From Endothia cerciana (Eukaryota > Ascomycota > Sordariomycetes > Diaporthales > Cryphonectriaceae): 64,000 bases of DNA. Below, piece after piece: positions 45,021 through 56,777 of this stretch (the stretch's first letter is position 1; every line of letters begins with the position of its first letter). Where the stretch lies: the NCBI GenBank assembly GCA_026119935.1, contig JALRMH010000039.1:124001-188000 (forward strand), in the 5' to 3' direction. Both the position numbers and the translations under genes were made by a program. Below the pieces are notes generated by a model that had not been told where the DNA came from, made no database searches, and saw only the letters and a program-made list of their open reading frames with translations.

Positions 45021-48000
45021 GAGGAGGCAAACCATGGTCGTGCCTGATCCTGACGGCCGGCGACAGACGTCCAAACTGATCGTGGATGCTACAGTAATCG
45101 GTGGTGTGATGCACCGCGACACGGAAGGATTTCCACCTTCGTGCAACGCAGAGATGGCGAGTGAATGTTCATCCCCCTCCCTCAACCACAGTAGGTGGCA
45201 TGTGTCTGATGCCAGTGGTCTCAAACGGTCTGCGACGGCATAGCATTGATATGTAGGCTAACAGTCTTGGCTTCTATGCCACAATAAAGTATCGCGTTCA
45301 TGACAATGCACGTCTAATGACGATTTGCTGAAGCCTCGAAAGCCAAACATGTCTTGCGTTCCCTACTCTTTGAAGAATAGCCAGTACCCGCGCCTAATCC
45401 CCCTTAGAAGATAATCACAGCCCGCCCTGTCAACGCTCTCGAGTCCACCATCCTCTCCCGAGGCATTGAAAGCTCTCGACAGCCTCATCGCCTTAGTGTC
45501 AGCTCCTCACCTGCGCCTGAATTTGCCAGGGCCAGCGATTGTGCCCTAGCGATGGTGTCTCCATGGACCAGGGTTTCTCGGTTCGGAGGCAGGCTAACGC
45601 TGACACTGTGCGAGGCAAACGGTGGTAGTCCTTCAAGGTTCCATCTAGTAACTACAAATGATGTACATGAGACCCTTTTTATTTTTATCTCTTTTCACTA
45701 CCCGGACTCCACGAGCGTCCCAACTCTTGCCCGTGGCCGTACGCCATCCTCATCGTCCCGACACTTATTCTAGATAGTCGGTCTTCGGCACGCCCAGCGC
45801 GCGGCGGGCAGACATTCAACACTCAATATCCTGGGCAGCCGATATTTACTCCCTACGTTATCCCGTGAACACTATCACGTACGCTATCCTCATCGGCCCG
45901 GACAAGGGAGGGCTGGATGGAGTAGGCCTGACTCCCCTGTATCTTGTGCTTTCTACACGGAGGGACAGTGGACCTAGACTCTCCTGATATGAGGCTATGG
46001 TTGATTGACCAAACATGAATACAGCTACATTCGAGTGTAGATCGTTTAGTTCGCCCCAAAAAAATCTCTGTCGCAGCATCTTCTCCAGATTTGGTACTGA
46101 TCTTGGGTATTAAACATCTTCCATGCCCCAAATACCTGTCATCTCCTCACCTTTCCCGAGAATTTTCTGTTGTGACCAGACAGAACTACTGAAAGCTCGA
46201 CAGCAGCGTGACTATGCTCGTTCGACACCCCTCCAGTCTGGTACTCACCTGCCTGAAAGTCCCGACATGTGGCTTCCTCCCAACCCATGGGCCCGTGCTG
46301 ATGCTCGACACCATCAACGGCTCACAGCCAGCCAGTCAGTATTCTGGAACAACTCCACGAACGTGTTGGCGCTTGGCGTCATCACAATAAATGACCAGTC
46401 ACTGTCTCCTCCGAGGCCCCTGGCTGTGATCCACTACCAACGAGACTGGTCGAGCTCGGCTGATCATCCCAAGCTAGCAAGGGTCGATTGCCTGTGCCGT
46501 GTTACATCGACGAACAACAGCAGTCTCCTACATATAGACATCCAGTACTCGAAGCCCCTGGGCCCGCCGGCCCACGGCATAATGTGACTTCTCATGTCGC
46601 AATAAACGCGCAGGAGCCAGGGCCACCAATGTGGACCAGCCTGAGCAAACGGGGCTCAGCGCAAGACCCTGATCTTCATCGTGGGCTGGCCCGGTCTTTT
46701 GTGTGTTGCCTGAGTATATATCCACGATGGGCACCCTCTTCATGGGCCCTGGTTTCGGTTCTGGAATGCTTTCATAGGCTGTCAGGGCAGCATACTGAAC
46801 GTGACGAGCGTTGGGCCAACCTTCTGGTCAGGCTGCTGGGCAAGCCGTCGACAACATGGATTACCCTGTGATATGTCGATACTTGCGAGGCAGCCGACAT
46901 CACCTTCTCTCCTGGGTGCCCCTCGGGCCACGCCCACCGCATACTCTAGGTGTTTCCTGTTTGAGGCTTTCCAAACCCGCCGAGGATCTTGGAGTGCAAT
47001 AGCTACAAAATTGATGAGTGGCTCAGACCTGTCTACAGCCTCTAGTTGTTCCAAGGCTGGAACAGGGATTCAGGCATGGTGTGCTTTCCGGTCCTTTCCT
47101 GTAACGCTTCGTCAAACCTTGGTTTGGAAGTTAAACTTGTACCCCACTGAGCGGAAGCGTATTTGAGTGCTAGTCAAGTCGCCAGATGTACTCTTCGTGT
47201 ACCTGAAAGCGCGGCGCTGCCGGAGGCCACCCTACGGATTGCTTGAGGCTCTCCTGGTCCGCTCAGTCTGCCTTGGGAGGAACTCGGAGTCTCACCTCAC
47301 TGTTTGTGTATTATAAGGTCCAACTTGATGTTTCAATGTCTGACCTTCATTTCATTTTGGCCGTATGATAGGGTTGTCTCCATCTACGTACGTGCTTGTT
47401 TAGCAAACCTCAGTGTGTACAATTGACTTCCATTTAAAGTCCAAAATTCGCCTTGAGTAGGCCCACCATACCTCAGAAAACCACTCAGGGCCCGGGATAG
47501 CTGAAGCAGCTGGCACGATAGGTCCGGGTCTTTGCAGGTGATCTACGAATTTGCTTCATAAAAACACAAAGCTCTTGATCACAGCCAGGAAGAACTCTAA
47601 AACCTAGATTGTGTGCTGAAAAGGACAGCTCTAGAGCTGGAAGGTCTTATTTCGGCTTCCTAGTTCCTTCCGGTCACATTTCCTCGCGAGTTTGTTACCA
47701 GTCATGGTCGCCTTGTGCGTAGAGGTCTAGGATACACTCGCCGTGATGACCTACTCATGCCTGTGCTTTTCGTCCGAGTCCTGGTGTTGTCCACAATGAA
47801 AATGGTTGCTGAGGGGCATGCCAGGTCGCGGCGTCGCCATGTATTCGACCAGGTAATAGGCGCAGGATGATTTGGGTGACCTATGCCCACCCTCCTTGGC
47901 CGCACCCTCGCCAGAGGCTTATGCATGACCCTCCTCCTCCCTCCACAACGCCGACAGAGAAAGATATAAATTTTCCTAACACATTGATTATTTTTCGGAA

Positions 48001-49304
48001 ATTACTATTCTGTTTATTTCTGGATCTGCTTGTTCTAGGCCCGCACGTTTGGTCCACCCAGACTTCCTCTTCAGGCCATAATATGGAACTGACAGGTCCT
48101 CACTCCGTCGCTACTCACACCTGCACTGTTTTCTCAGCGAGGACGTTCATCAGCGTAACACATTCAGTTACTAGCCGGATACTCCCTGCAGACGTGATGA
48201 AAAAGCCTGGCGAGGGCCAGGTCCATTAATATATTTTTAGACGACCGCGATACCGAGCTCGGGACCCTGATCAGGCTTGCCACCGTCGTCGAGTAGCTCG
48301 TGGCAGTACGGTGCACCTTTTCAACAGTCAAGAAGGCCGGCGTGATCGAGATCAGAGTCGAGGGGCCCACATGAGGTCTAGTCGTCTTCGTCGGTGTGGT
48401 CGGCGATTTCGATGAAAGTTCCTTCCCAGCCGCTGTCGCCGTCGTACCTACCATAGCCCGTACTGTGATCATGTCAAGTCAGCAACAGTGTATAAAGCCT
48501 ATTAAGCGGGACAGGGAAAAAGTCCGGGATTCCTAACGATATCACACAAAGAAACCATGAAGGACTGACAGTTCCATATGAATTAACTCACCGTAGCCAC
48601 TCGGATCTCCACGAAGATCTATGCTCAACAACCTCCCGAAGTAGGGTCCCAGACTCTATCTCGGGTTGCGTATGTTATCTCCCAGGCCGCTATAGCTCAG
48701 TTCAAGAGAGGGATTAGCAGCCAGTACTCCAGGGCCATAGTCCCCATGAAGATTTAGGAGATCAAATTGCAAAAAAGAAAGAAGGTTGAAAAAATAATAG
48801 TGTGGAGGGTGCAAACAGCGCATAATGATTACTACCGGTTGTACAATTAAGGTGAGTCTTTACACTCTTCACTCTTTCAACTCCAGGGGCAACAATCAAT
48901 TTTTAATTTTAGGCTAATATGTGTTGGTTTACCATCAGAAAAAACTTTGAACAGTTGTCAGAGCTTAACAAGATAACCTAAATATTATAGCTTGAGCCAG
49001 CGCTTGATATCTAGCAAAGCTCTGGAGGTACAATGAGGGTTTACATTACCCAAAGATGTTGATACCCAGCTTTGTCTTAGCCATGATCCCTAATGGAGGC
49101 CTCAGCATCTATTCAAGGACAGCAATGCTAGTCAGAATATAAAGTATTTGCCCTTTATGGTAACAGCGCTACGATTGTAGTGGACCGGTCCACCGCTGCC
49201 TGACCTAACGTCGCAGGAATGTACAGGGGGCCTGTAGAAGTATGTACTATTACATTTTTGCACACTCCTCGCTTTTTGACAATTCGTATGTTGACCATTT
49301 TCTT

Positions 49305-49502
49305 CAACCAGGGCCACCGCGCCGCGGGCGCTTACCTTGTCCTAGGGGACAGCAGCGACGAGGGCGCTGCGCCCCGTTCGAGTTGGGGCCTGCCTGCCTC
49401 AACTGTTGGTCCCGTCTCATCTCCAATAGTGAGATGGATTGCCATCGTGGCCCATGGGAGGGGTGTACGGACTGCCACAAGAAGCGGACAAAGCGCGATT
49501 AG
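49305..49502 (+). pseudogene. Relic of a small Cys-rich (zinc-cluster-like) protein
   Basis: A GC-rich patch inside AT-rich DNA. The frame reads CAPFELGPACLNCWSRL, then MDCHRGPWEGCTDC, then HKKRTKRD and a stop. The order C-x2-C, C, C-x2-C followed by basic residues resembles a zinc cluster, but where a last cysteine would be expected (KKRTK-C) there is Arg, and the frame ends at once. The 5' part runs into AT-rich sequence without a clear start. I infer the remains of a gene or mobile-element gene. No family is named. Confidence 0.35.
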
Positions 49503-50989
49503 GGCTCGCGCTTGTTTGCCTCCAAGAAGAGCGGCGTCACCCCGGCCAAAAGGCCACTTTCACGGGTGCGCGTTCTACACCGCCGCGGTCATCCTGGCCA
49601 GCGACCCTGCTCACAGCGAAGGTTGAGTCACCTGCTTAAGATAGGGATGGTGACCAAACCAAATGGGGGATGAATAATCCAACTTAGATTGTCCATACTG
49701 GGTGAAAAACTGTGGTCCGAATGTACCTGGCAGGGTTAAGGTAATTAGTAGGCATGTTCTATAATTGCTAAAGTAAACCAAAAAACTTTCCAGCTATTTT
49801 CTAGGTCTGTTTATATTCATTTGATTCAGGTTCTTTGTCTCATTTCCTTCGTCATGCTACCATTCACTAATTGTTACACATACCAGGATGCTTGAGTGCA
49901 TAATGGTACCAAGTTCTGGTATCCTAGTATATACCTATCAGAGTTTTAATTTCACCAATTTGACTGTATACTGTGTATGGAAGGTTTAGTTTGATCGAAG
50001 GTTTTAAGATTTTTGAGGCACTGGAGCTGTGTTCAAGAGGTGACTAAGCCCACCAGCGTCTATGCCAACAGCACTTCAGGTTGTCATTCCCTGTCATCTT
50101 CCTAGCTCCAGACCTCTGCTACGTAATATTGTAGCTCTGGAATACTCAACACGATGTCTCCTTCTCCCAGACCTGGATCCCTAAGAAAGAGGAGCCGAAA
50201 GCTCAGTACTAATGCGCCCCCTAGCAACATTGTACGATGGCGGTGTTGTCCCGATATCCTGAGTGATCGAGATGCTTTTCTGTAATGTTGACACCAAAAC
50301 CTGAGTTGAAGCAGCTCGATTGAAGCTGCTCGAGTTGTCGCTGCTCCTTGTTGGACAACCCCCTGGAGATTCTTCGTATTTCTGAAGAATCTGATGGTGA
50401 TGGTGATCAAATTTGGCGAGGATCACAATTTTGACAGCGTGATCAGAAGCTTCAAACCACCAAAAACGAGAGGCGGCGGCGACGTCGAGGGGGGAAGTAT
50501 GGGTCTCGGAATGGTCGCGGCACGAGTTGTGGTGTGGAAGAAAGAGGCTGAAAAGAAATTGGCGAGAGGCCACAGACAGGGAGGGAGTATATATAGTGGA
50601 GGCGAAGGCGCTAGTGCACCATAAATATGGCTTTTGCCGCCTTCCCTGGGAGGCCTCGTCGGGAAGGCGGCAGAAAACTGAGAGCATCGTGAGGAGATTC
50701 TGAGGGCATCGAGAGGAGTCTTTGGGGGCCTCTACGACCTCGCACAAGGGTCGCGGGGAACTCGCAGAGCAGATAGTCCCCTTTCTCAGAGACTCCTCGA
50801 CGAGTGCCGAGGCACATTTCCAAAAACGCAGCGAGGAGAAACTGCGAGTGGGCCACGGAGAGATCAAAGCGAGGGGGTTTCGTCCAGCTGAAAGGCAAGG
50901 TCTTCACCGTTGAGTATCCGCAGAGGGTCCGCATGCCACATTAGGCGCTATATGTGTACTAAGGTATATATTTAGCTAGCGTGAATCGA

Positions 50990-51022
<33 letters not shown>
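50990..51022 (+). repeat. ATT trinucleotide microsatellite (11 copies)
   Basis: Eleven uninterrupted ATT units in the AT-rich gene-poor region. Confidence 0.95.
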
Positions 51023-51024
<2 letters not shown>

Positions 51025-52727
51025 AACCACCAAGACATGTCTTGCCTGAGTTGCCCAGATATCAGCTATGTGAAATGGTGGTTTTTTTTTTTAAATCTCG
51101 ACTACTGTCACAGCTTTAATACTCGTGCTTCTGACGAATAAAGCCCATGCTCTCCGTGCTCATGGCAGTAAGTGGTCTCCTGCCTAGTGCCCAATATAAC
51201 TATGACTTCCAGTCTGCCTCAGAAAGTTTTCAGCTGCCCCGAAGGCACCAGAGGCTGCTTTAAGGCATTCTTGGTCTTATAGCATTCTAGTGAAGCCTGT
51301 CTAATCTAAAGCAGTACAACTCTCTGGTCATCTATGGTAACAGCTGATGTGCATAGTTGGTGATGACTTGCTCAGACAGATCTAGCGGGATAGTCTTGTT
51401 TTCCAGACTTCAGTATTGACACATCTATTGCGATCTTAGAGTAATATAGGAGTAGAAAAGTACGGACCGAACCTCAGCGGACACTCAGTTCCATAGGTAT
51501 AAGGTCCAAGGCGACAAGACGTGTTGAACAAAATTCCCTATCGTAGACGGCGTCGTGGCTCCATCCGTTCCATACTCCTTTCCCTTTCATTCATCCAAGA
51601 TTTTTATCATCACCAAGTTCTGCAAACAGCACGTTGAATGCTTCGTTACTGTTTCGGTTTGCTGCTCCTTCCCGTGAATAAGTCCTGATCCCCTATCAGT
51701 TATGGTTCTCTGACCGCTGTTTCAATGTCTTCCATCCTGCTCTTGTCTGATGTTTCCTTGCATTATCCAGTCATCTAGACAAGTTCTGTCAATAGTGATC
51801 AATTGGAAACTAATCTTTGTGGCCCTGCGACTAAGAATCAAGAACACTTTCAAGCCTGACTTTCCGAGACCTTTCTCACACTTATCCACACCCCTCACAC
51901 TTTATGCCTAGTCCTGGATGTGTGGCTTTGTCAGAATGGCTTTCTCCCTCCTTCTGTCGCCCTCCATGCTCAAGTTAGGTATTTAAGTTCACACACCCGG
52001 TCGGAATCCACGTATCCCAACAGCAGACTTTCCACAGTTTTGATGTTGTCAGCCCTCAGATCCCACTGGGCTTTCACTAACCAGATTTCTACCACAGCTC
52101 AGCAGGACGTCACTTCATAAAAGTTGTGAATGACCTCATTTCACAGACGATAGCTGAGACTATCTCTCTGTTCGCATTTCCTTCACAAAGTTGACACTAG
52201 AACCTTCGAGCACATATTTTCTTTCTTCTTATTTTTGACTTGTGATTTTTTTTTAGAAGAAAAAAAAAACCCAAAAAACTTGGTAACATTTAAAATGCAA
52301 CAACATTCAATGCTACTTAGCTCTTCCAATTAGCTTGACACAGCTATTGTGCTACCACCAAGAGACACCTCTTCAATGGAATATGTAAGTGCAAGGGTAG
52401 GAATCTTATCTCATTGGACCCTCGGAATTCAATGGAGAGTCATTTTGGGTTTGCCTGTGCTCCAAGTGTTAACCATTGTTTGTATATAAAGAGCTAGGTA
52501 GACCTACTTAACTTCGGCAACAACTTTTCGTCAAGATTTTGGTCTCTCAAAAAGAAGCTGTACCATCAGCAGACAGCGGTCGATTTTGACGAACCAGAGC
52601 AGTCATCACACGACGGTGTATCAACACCTCCCGGATCCTATTCACAAGTTACACGAATCCTACCACCCCCCTCCCCCAACAACCTCTTTGTGCCCCCCTC
52701 TCTTACATCAGCTTCGAATACTTGAAG

Positions 52728-54064
52728 ATGGGTGAGCCTTCAACAGCTGGACCCACCCAGCCCGCGGCCGCCTCGCAAGTTGGGCCTTGTGCTGGTAAGA
52801 GGCGTGGGCTGCTAACGGAGGAACAGATCGCCATCGAGCAGGAGGCCATGAAGCGGGCCCTGAGGGAGCTGAAGCTCCTTGGTGAGGATGAGGACATTCT
52901 CCCCCGGCCTCCCAAGCCGGCCCCGGCCCAGCCTCCTAATGCGGCCCCACTCCCTCCCTCTCGTGTCCCCCCCCCAGGCTCTCCCTCGGCGAACTTTCCG
53001 TCTTCTTCTCTCTCAACCTTCGCCGATGGACCTTCCTCCTCTTTGTCTGAAAACGAGTTCTCAGACAGCTCGTCGGAGGGCGGAAAGGATCCACGGATGT
53101 GCACTCCAAAGGCAGCCAAGGAGTTGTCGATCTCTGCAGGCATGTTCTATCCCGTGACAGCCTACCACCCAGAGGACCAGGAGCCGGATGATGAGCCCGA
53201 GGTCCCAGGAATGGCTCTTCAGGGCTATAACAGCGGCAAGCCAGTGTACTACGTTACCGAAGGGTAAGTTTACTGTCCACCAGCCACCTTCCTAGCCTTC
53301 CAGGTTACTTATCTGTAACTATAGCATGCACTCGGAGTTGAAAGCGATCGAGACTAAGACGGTCCTCGGCCTTCGATACGTACACCAACCAATCGAGACT
53401 TGCTTTGGCCGCCTTACCAAGCCCGATAACGAGGTCTCCCAGACCCTGATCCCACCTAATCGTACCTTCTCTAACGACTGGTTCGCGGTGGGCAAGTCGC
53501 CACTCGGCGGCTACGGCGTCTTCGCCACCGTCGACATTCCGCAGTCCACGCACATCCTTCTCGAGCAGCCTTTCATCCGAATCAGGAAGTACAGTGAGAT
53601 CCCGGACAAGTATGCTAAGCTCACCCCAGAGGAGAAGCTTGTCTTCGACAGCCTACATGCATACGATAAGGGGAACAGGGACCCGGTGTATAAGCGGTGG
53701 AACGCAAACAGGTATGACCTCCACCCGACGCCGTGTATATTACATCTTATGGGGTCGGATGGAAGCTTACCTCACCTACCCCAGCTTCGTTGTCGGCCAC
53801 GGCGAGGGTTGCTTTGCTATCGCCTGCAACTTCAACCACGCCTGCCACTCGAAGAGGAATACTCAATACCACTGGGACGGCAAGCGCGGCGTGATGACCT
53901 TCACCGCCACCAGCGATATCGCCAAGGGCGAGGAGGTATTCATCTCGTACGGCTCATGCTGGGAGGTGCTCTACGACAAGTTCGGCTTCGCCTGCCAGTG
54001 TGGAGGTTGCGAGGGCGGCGTGGGCTGGGAGATGCCGACCGTGCAGTTCTACTATGACTTTTGA
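52728..54064 (+). CDS. SET-domain protein (putative protein lysine methyltransferase)
   Basis: SET domains transfer methyl groups from SAM to lysines of histones or other proteins. Exons 52728-53263, 53325-53711 and 53785-54064 with introns of 61 and 73 nt give 400 residues. The first 140 residues are Pro/Ser-rich and probably disordered. The SET part starts at GKSPLGGYGVFATVDIPQ (about 235-252). The hallmark NHAC is at 325-328 with RNTQYHWD after it, GEEVFISYG at about 356-364 supplies the SYG motif and catalytic Tyr363, and the post-SET cysteines C-x-C-x2-C are at 378-383. All key residues are present. The layout (interrupted SET with a post-SET Cys motif and no MYND finger visible) is like the many small fungal SET proteins. 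The substrate is unknown. The ATG at 52728 is used because the codon two upstream is TTG. Confidence 0.88.
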
Positions 54065-55382
54065 ACCTCTGGTTGGAGTGGGCGTCTTGATGGGGATACC
54101 AAGAGGGACATAAACCCTCCCTCCATCCACCCCACCATTCCCAAAAGGAGAAATCGGAGGGCATTGGGATGACGATGGCGGCCGGTATTGCGAATAGTGC
54201 TCTTCAATGATGAGCACCAAAAACGAGGAGAGGACTGGTTTGCTGGAAGGTAAAAGGAGTGAGAGCTAGCAAGATGGAGAAGTCGCAACTTTGACGAACG
54301 AGACAGTGCGACTGTTGCTCACCCGCGGAGGGATCCTTGAGCACTTGAGCCATCTTCGAAGGGCTTACTGGCTTTGTGGGCTTGATAGCATCAAGTGGCG
54401 GCATAGAGAAGAGAACAGGACTATTGCGATCTGCACAAGCATTTTTTTTTTCTCCCACGGATGAAGGGCAGTGACATCGTCAACGGCCGGGCACCTCCGA
54501 CCTTGGGACTTGGTGATATTTGGACTTTGTGTGTCTGGTTGATCCGCTCCCGGTCTTATGGCTAAGCCCGCCGATGACGATAATGATGCGCAGGCACGAA
54601 TTTTGCTATGACCCTCGAGATTATCGTGTCGAGCAATCAAGGAGAAGCCATCGAACTCGCTCTGGTTTCATATCAAGCCAAATGACTAAGGCACAGAGTG
54701 GGGATAAATATTCGGCCTGTCGGCCTCCTTCTAGCAAGGCCCCTTATCCTCCACACCGCCCCCCCCCCCCCCCCAAAAAGATGAGTCGATAGCGCAATTG
54801 CACCATCAACACCAGCTCTCATGGTGTTTCTGCTGATTACTCAACCGCTGCCGAAAGGCCCCGGAGTCAGTCGGTCAGTGAATGACGAAGGCGCATCTGT
54901 GTCAGCAAGTAAACGCCTTGCCGTTGATCTGCGCCCTGCCAGGCAGCTAGCTCGCACATAGTATCGCCGTAACTAGCGGCTCAAGAAGCTCCCACCCTCC
55001 CACTACAAGGCGCGAAACTAAGCACTCACCGCCTTATACCCGGGAGGGCCTACGCCCAAACGAGGATGCGTCGATCCTCCTTCACTACAACCTCCTCGCG
55101 TCTTCGGCACTTTTCGATTCGTGATTGCCGGGGCCTGTCGGCCCTGCTGTGAGAAAAGCAGGACAAAATGGATTGCTTCCGCAGCTATGCTTACTGACCT
55201 CATGGAAGTCTCTCTGAGGTGATATAAAAGGCAGAGCAGACTGTCTATTGCTACTACCCGGCGAAGACGAGTTCTGCATTTCGCAATCGTAGTAGATGCG
55301 TGCGGGACTGGACGAGATCGGACGCTCACCAGCCTTCCATCATCGTGTTGCCGGTCTCTAGTCTGGCCTGCCAGTCTTCAAT
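54065..55382. other. Intergenic, SET gene to MFS gene
   Basis: 1.3 kb with no recognisable gene. It holds a run of 16 C at 54759-54774. A GATATAAAAG element at about 55220-55229 lies some 155 nt before the MFS start and is a reasonable TATA box. Confidence 0.45.
55220..55229 (+). promoter_or_regulatory. TATA box candidate of the monocarboxylate-type MFS gene
   Basis: The sequence GATATAAAAG lies about 155 nt upstream of the ATG at 55383. The C/T-rich bases between fit a fungal leader. Confidence 0.45.
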
Positions 55383-56777
55383 ATGTTCGCAGAAACACGT
55401 TCGGCCCCGACTTCCGACTCGGAAAAGCCCGACTTCTCAGATCGGGAGAACGAGGCACAGTACAGAGTGTGTCCTGAGAAAGACGACGCTGGAGCCGCTG
55501 CGGCCGCCGACGAGCAACGTCAGTCACCGGCCCCAGCACCACCAAGTGCAGTCCCGCCTGGGCATGGCCCCATACCCAACGGCGGGCTGCAGGCCTGGCT
55601 GCAAGTCTTGGGCTCGTGGGTGTGCCTAGCCGCAACTTGGGGCCTGGTCAACACGTTCGGCGTCTACCAGGCCTATTACGAAACCGACTTCCTCAGCACC
55701 TCCTCGTCCGCGTCCATATCCTGGATCGGCTCGGTGCAGGCATGCCTGCTCATGCTCGTCGGGGTCGTGGCCGGTCCGCTTTACGACGCCGGCCTCTTTC
55801 GGTACGAGCTCATAGCAGGGCTCGTCCTGGTCATCCTGGGCCAGTTCATGACCTCCCTCGGCACGGTGTACTGGCACATCCTCCTCGCGCAGGGGGTGTG
55901 TGTCGGCATCGGCATGGGCCTGTGCTTCCTGCCCTCGACGGCGATCCTGGCGCAGTACTTCTCCACGAGGCGGGCGCTTGCCATCGGCATCGCGAGTACG
56001 GGCAGCCCCATAGCGGGGATCGTCTTCCCCATCGTCTTCAGCAACCTCGTCGGCACCGTGGGCTTCGGCTGGGCGACGCGCGTGATCGCCTTCATCCTCC
56101 TGGGCCTGAGCGCCATCCCGATCGTGTTCATGCGGACGCGGGTGCCGCCGTCGGGGAGGAAGAGGGCCCTCATCGATGTCGGCGCCCTGAAGGACCCGGC
56201 CTTTGTGCTGTTCGTGGGCGCGAGCTTCTTCCTGTTCCTGTGCCTCTACACCGCCTTCTTCTACATCCAGCTGTTTGACGAGCTGCACGGGCTGTCGAGC
56301 CTGGGGTTCGCGCCGTACACGGTCACGCTGCTGAACGTGGGGAGCGTGTTTGGGCGGCTCATTCCGAACTACGTCGCGGACAAGCTGGGGAGCCTGAACA
56401 TCTGCGGCGCCTGCGCGGCCGCCTCGGCGGTCCTGCTGTATGGCTGGCTGGGGATCCACGACCTGGGCGGCCTGGTCGTCTTTGCCCTGCTGTACGGGCT
56501 GTTCTCCGGCGGGATCGTCTCCGTCACGCCCAGCGCGGTCATGACGATGTCCCCAGACATGTCCCGCGTCGGCACGCGGATGGGGATGACCTTCATGCTC
56601 ACTGGGTTCTCCATCCTGCTCGGCACGCCCATCGCCGGCTGGATCCTGGGCGGGTTCAGCGAGGGCGAGTGGAGGGGCGTCATCGGTTATTCGGCGGCTG
56701 GCGTGACGGTGGGGACGTGCCTGTACGGCCTGTCGAGGACGTTGCTGTACAGGAGAAACGGCAGAATAGTAGCGTGA
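55383..56777 (+). CDS. MFS transporter, monocarboxylate permease-like (MCT/MCH family)
   Basis: 464 residues in one exon, with a cytosolic N-terminal tail of about 65 residues and then 12 predicted membrane helices. Helix 1 carries the family block GGLQAWLQVLGSWVCLAATWGLVNTFGVYQAYYE, followed by SASISWIGSVQACLLM. The loop between helices 2 and 3 reads GPLYDAGLFR. IASTGSPIAGIVFPIV and later FGRLIPNYVADKLGSLN are also typical. Fungal members move monocarboxylates, riboflavin or unknown solutes, and several sit in metabolite clusters; the substrate cannot be told here. The antisense strand has a long open frame across the gene, a GC-codon artefact. Start chosen at the first ATG of the frame. Confidence 0.92.
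   Translation: MFAETRSAPTSDSEKPDFSDRENEAQYRVCPEKDDAGAAAAADEQRQSPAPAPPSAVPPGHGPIPNGGLQAWLQVLGSWVCLAATWGLVNTFGVYQAYYETDFLSTSSSASISWIGSVQACLLMLVGVVAGPLYDAGLFRYELIAGLVLVILGQFMTSLGTVYWHILLAQGVCVGIGMGLCFLPSTAILAQYFSTRRALAIGIASTGSPIAGIVFPIVFSNLVGTVGFGWATRVIAFILLGLSAIPIVFMRTRVPPSGRKRALIDVGALKDPAFVLFVGASFFLFLCLYTAFFYIQLFDELHGLSSLGFAPYTVTLLNVGSVFGRLIPNYVADKLGSLNICGACAAASAVLLYGWLGIHDLGGLVVFALLYGLFSGGIVSVTPSAVMTMSPDMSRVGTRMGMTFMLTGFSILLGTPIAGWILGGFSEGEWRGVIGYSAAGVTVGTCLYGLSRTLLYRRNGRIVA

Larger units (their letters stand above)
44013..52727. other. Gene-poor region, partly AT-rich (8.7 kb)
   Basis: The largest gap in the window. G+C falls toward the right: lines 48781-48960 count to 65 of 180 bases (36%), against about two thirds in coding lines near 56 kb. 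No intact transposon gene, long terminal repeat or terminal inverted repeat could be picked out by eye. It contains a small Cys-rich relic (49305-49502), a GTGGC repeat (45001-45020) and an ATT repeat (50990-51022). The longest frames (for example 50181-50867, minus strand) look like chance. It is likely old, decayed repeat or mutated DNA, but no family could be named. Confidence 0.5.

Noticed and set aside
48685..48720. tRNA-like word TATAGCTCAGTTCAAGAGA
   Set aside because: Looks like a D-arm, but no matching acceptor stem, anticodon arm or T-arm GGTTCRANNCC follows.
50181..50867. Minus-strand frame of 228 codons in the gene desert
   Set aside because: No domain, no clear start context, mixed composition. 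Judged to be chance, though a lineage-specific gene cannot be fully excluded.
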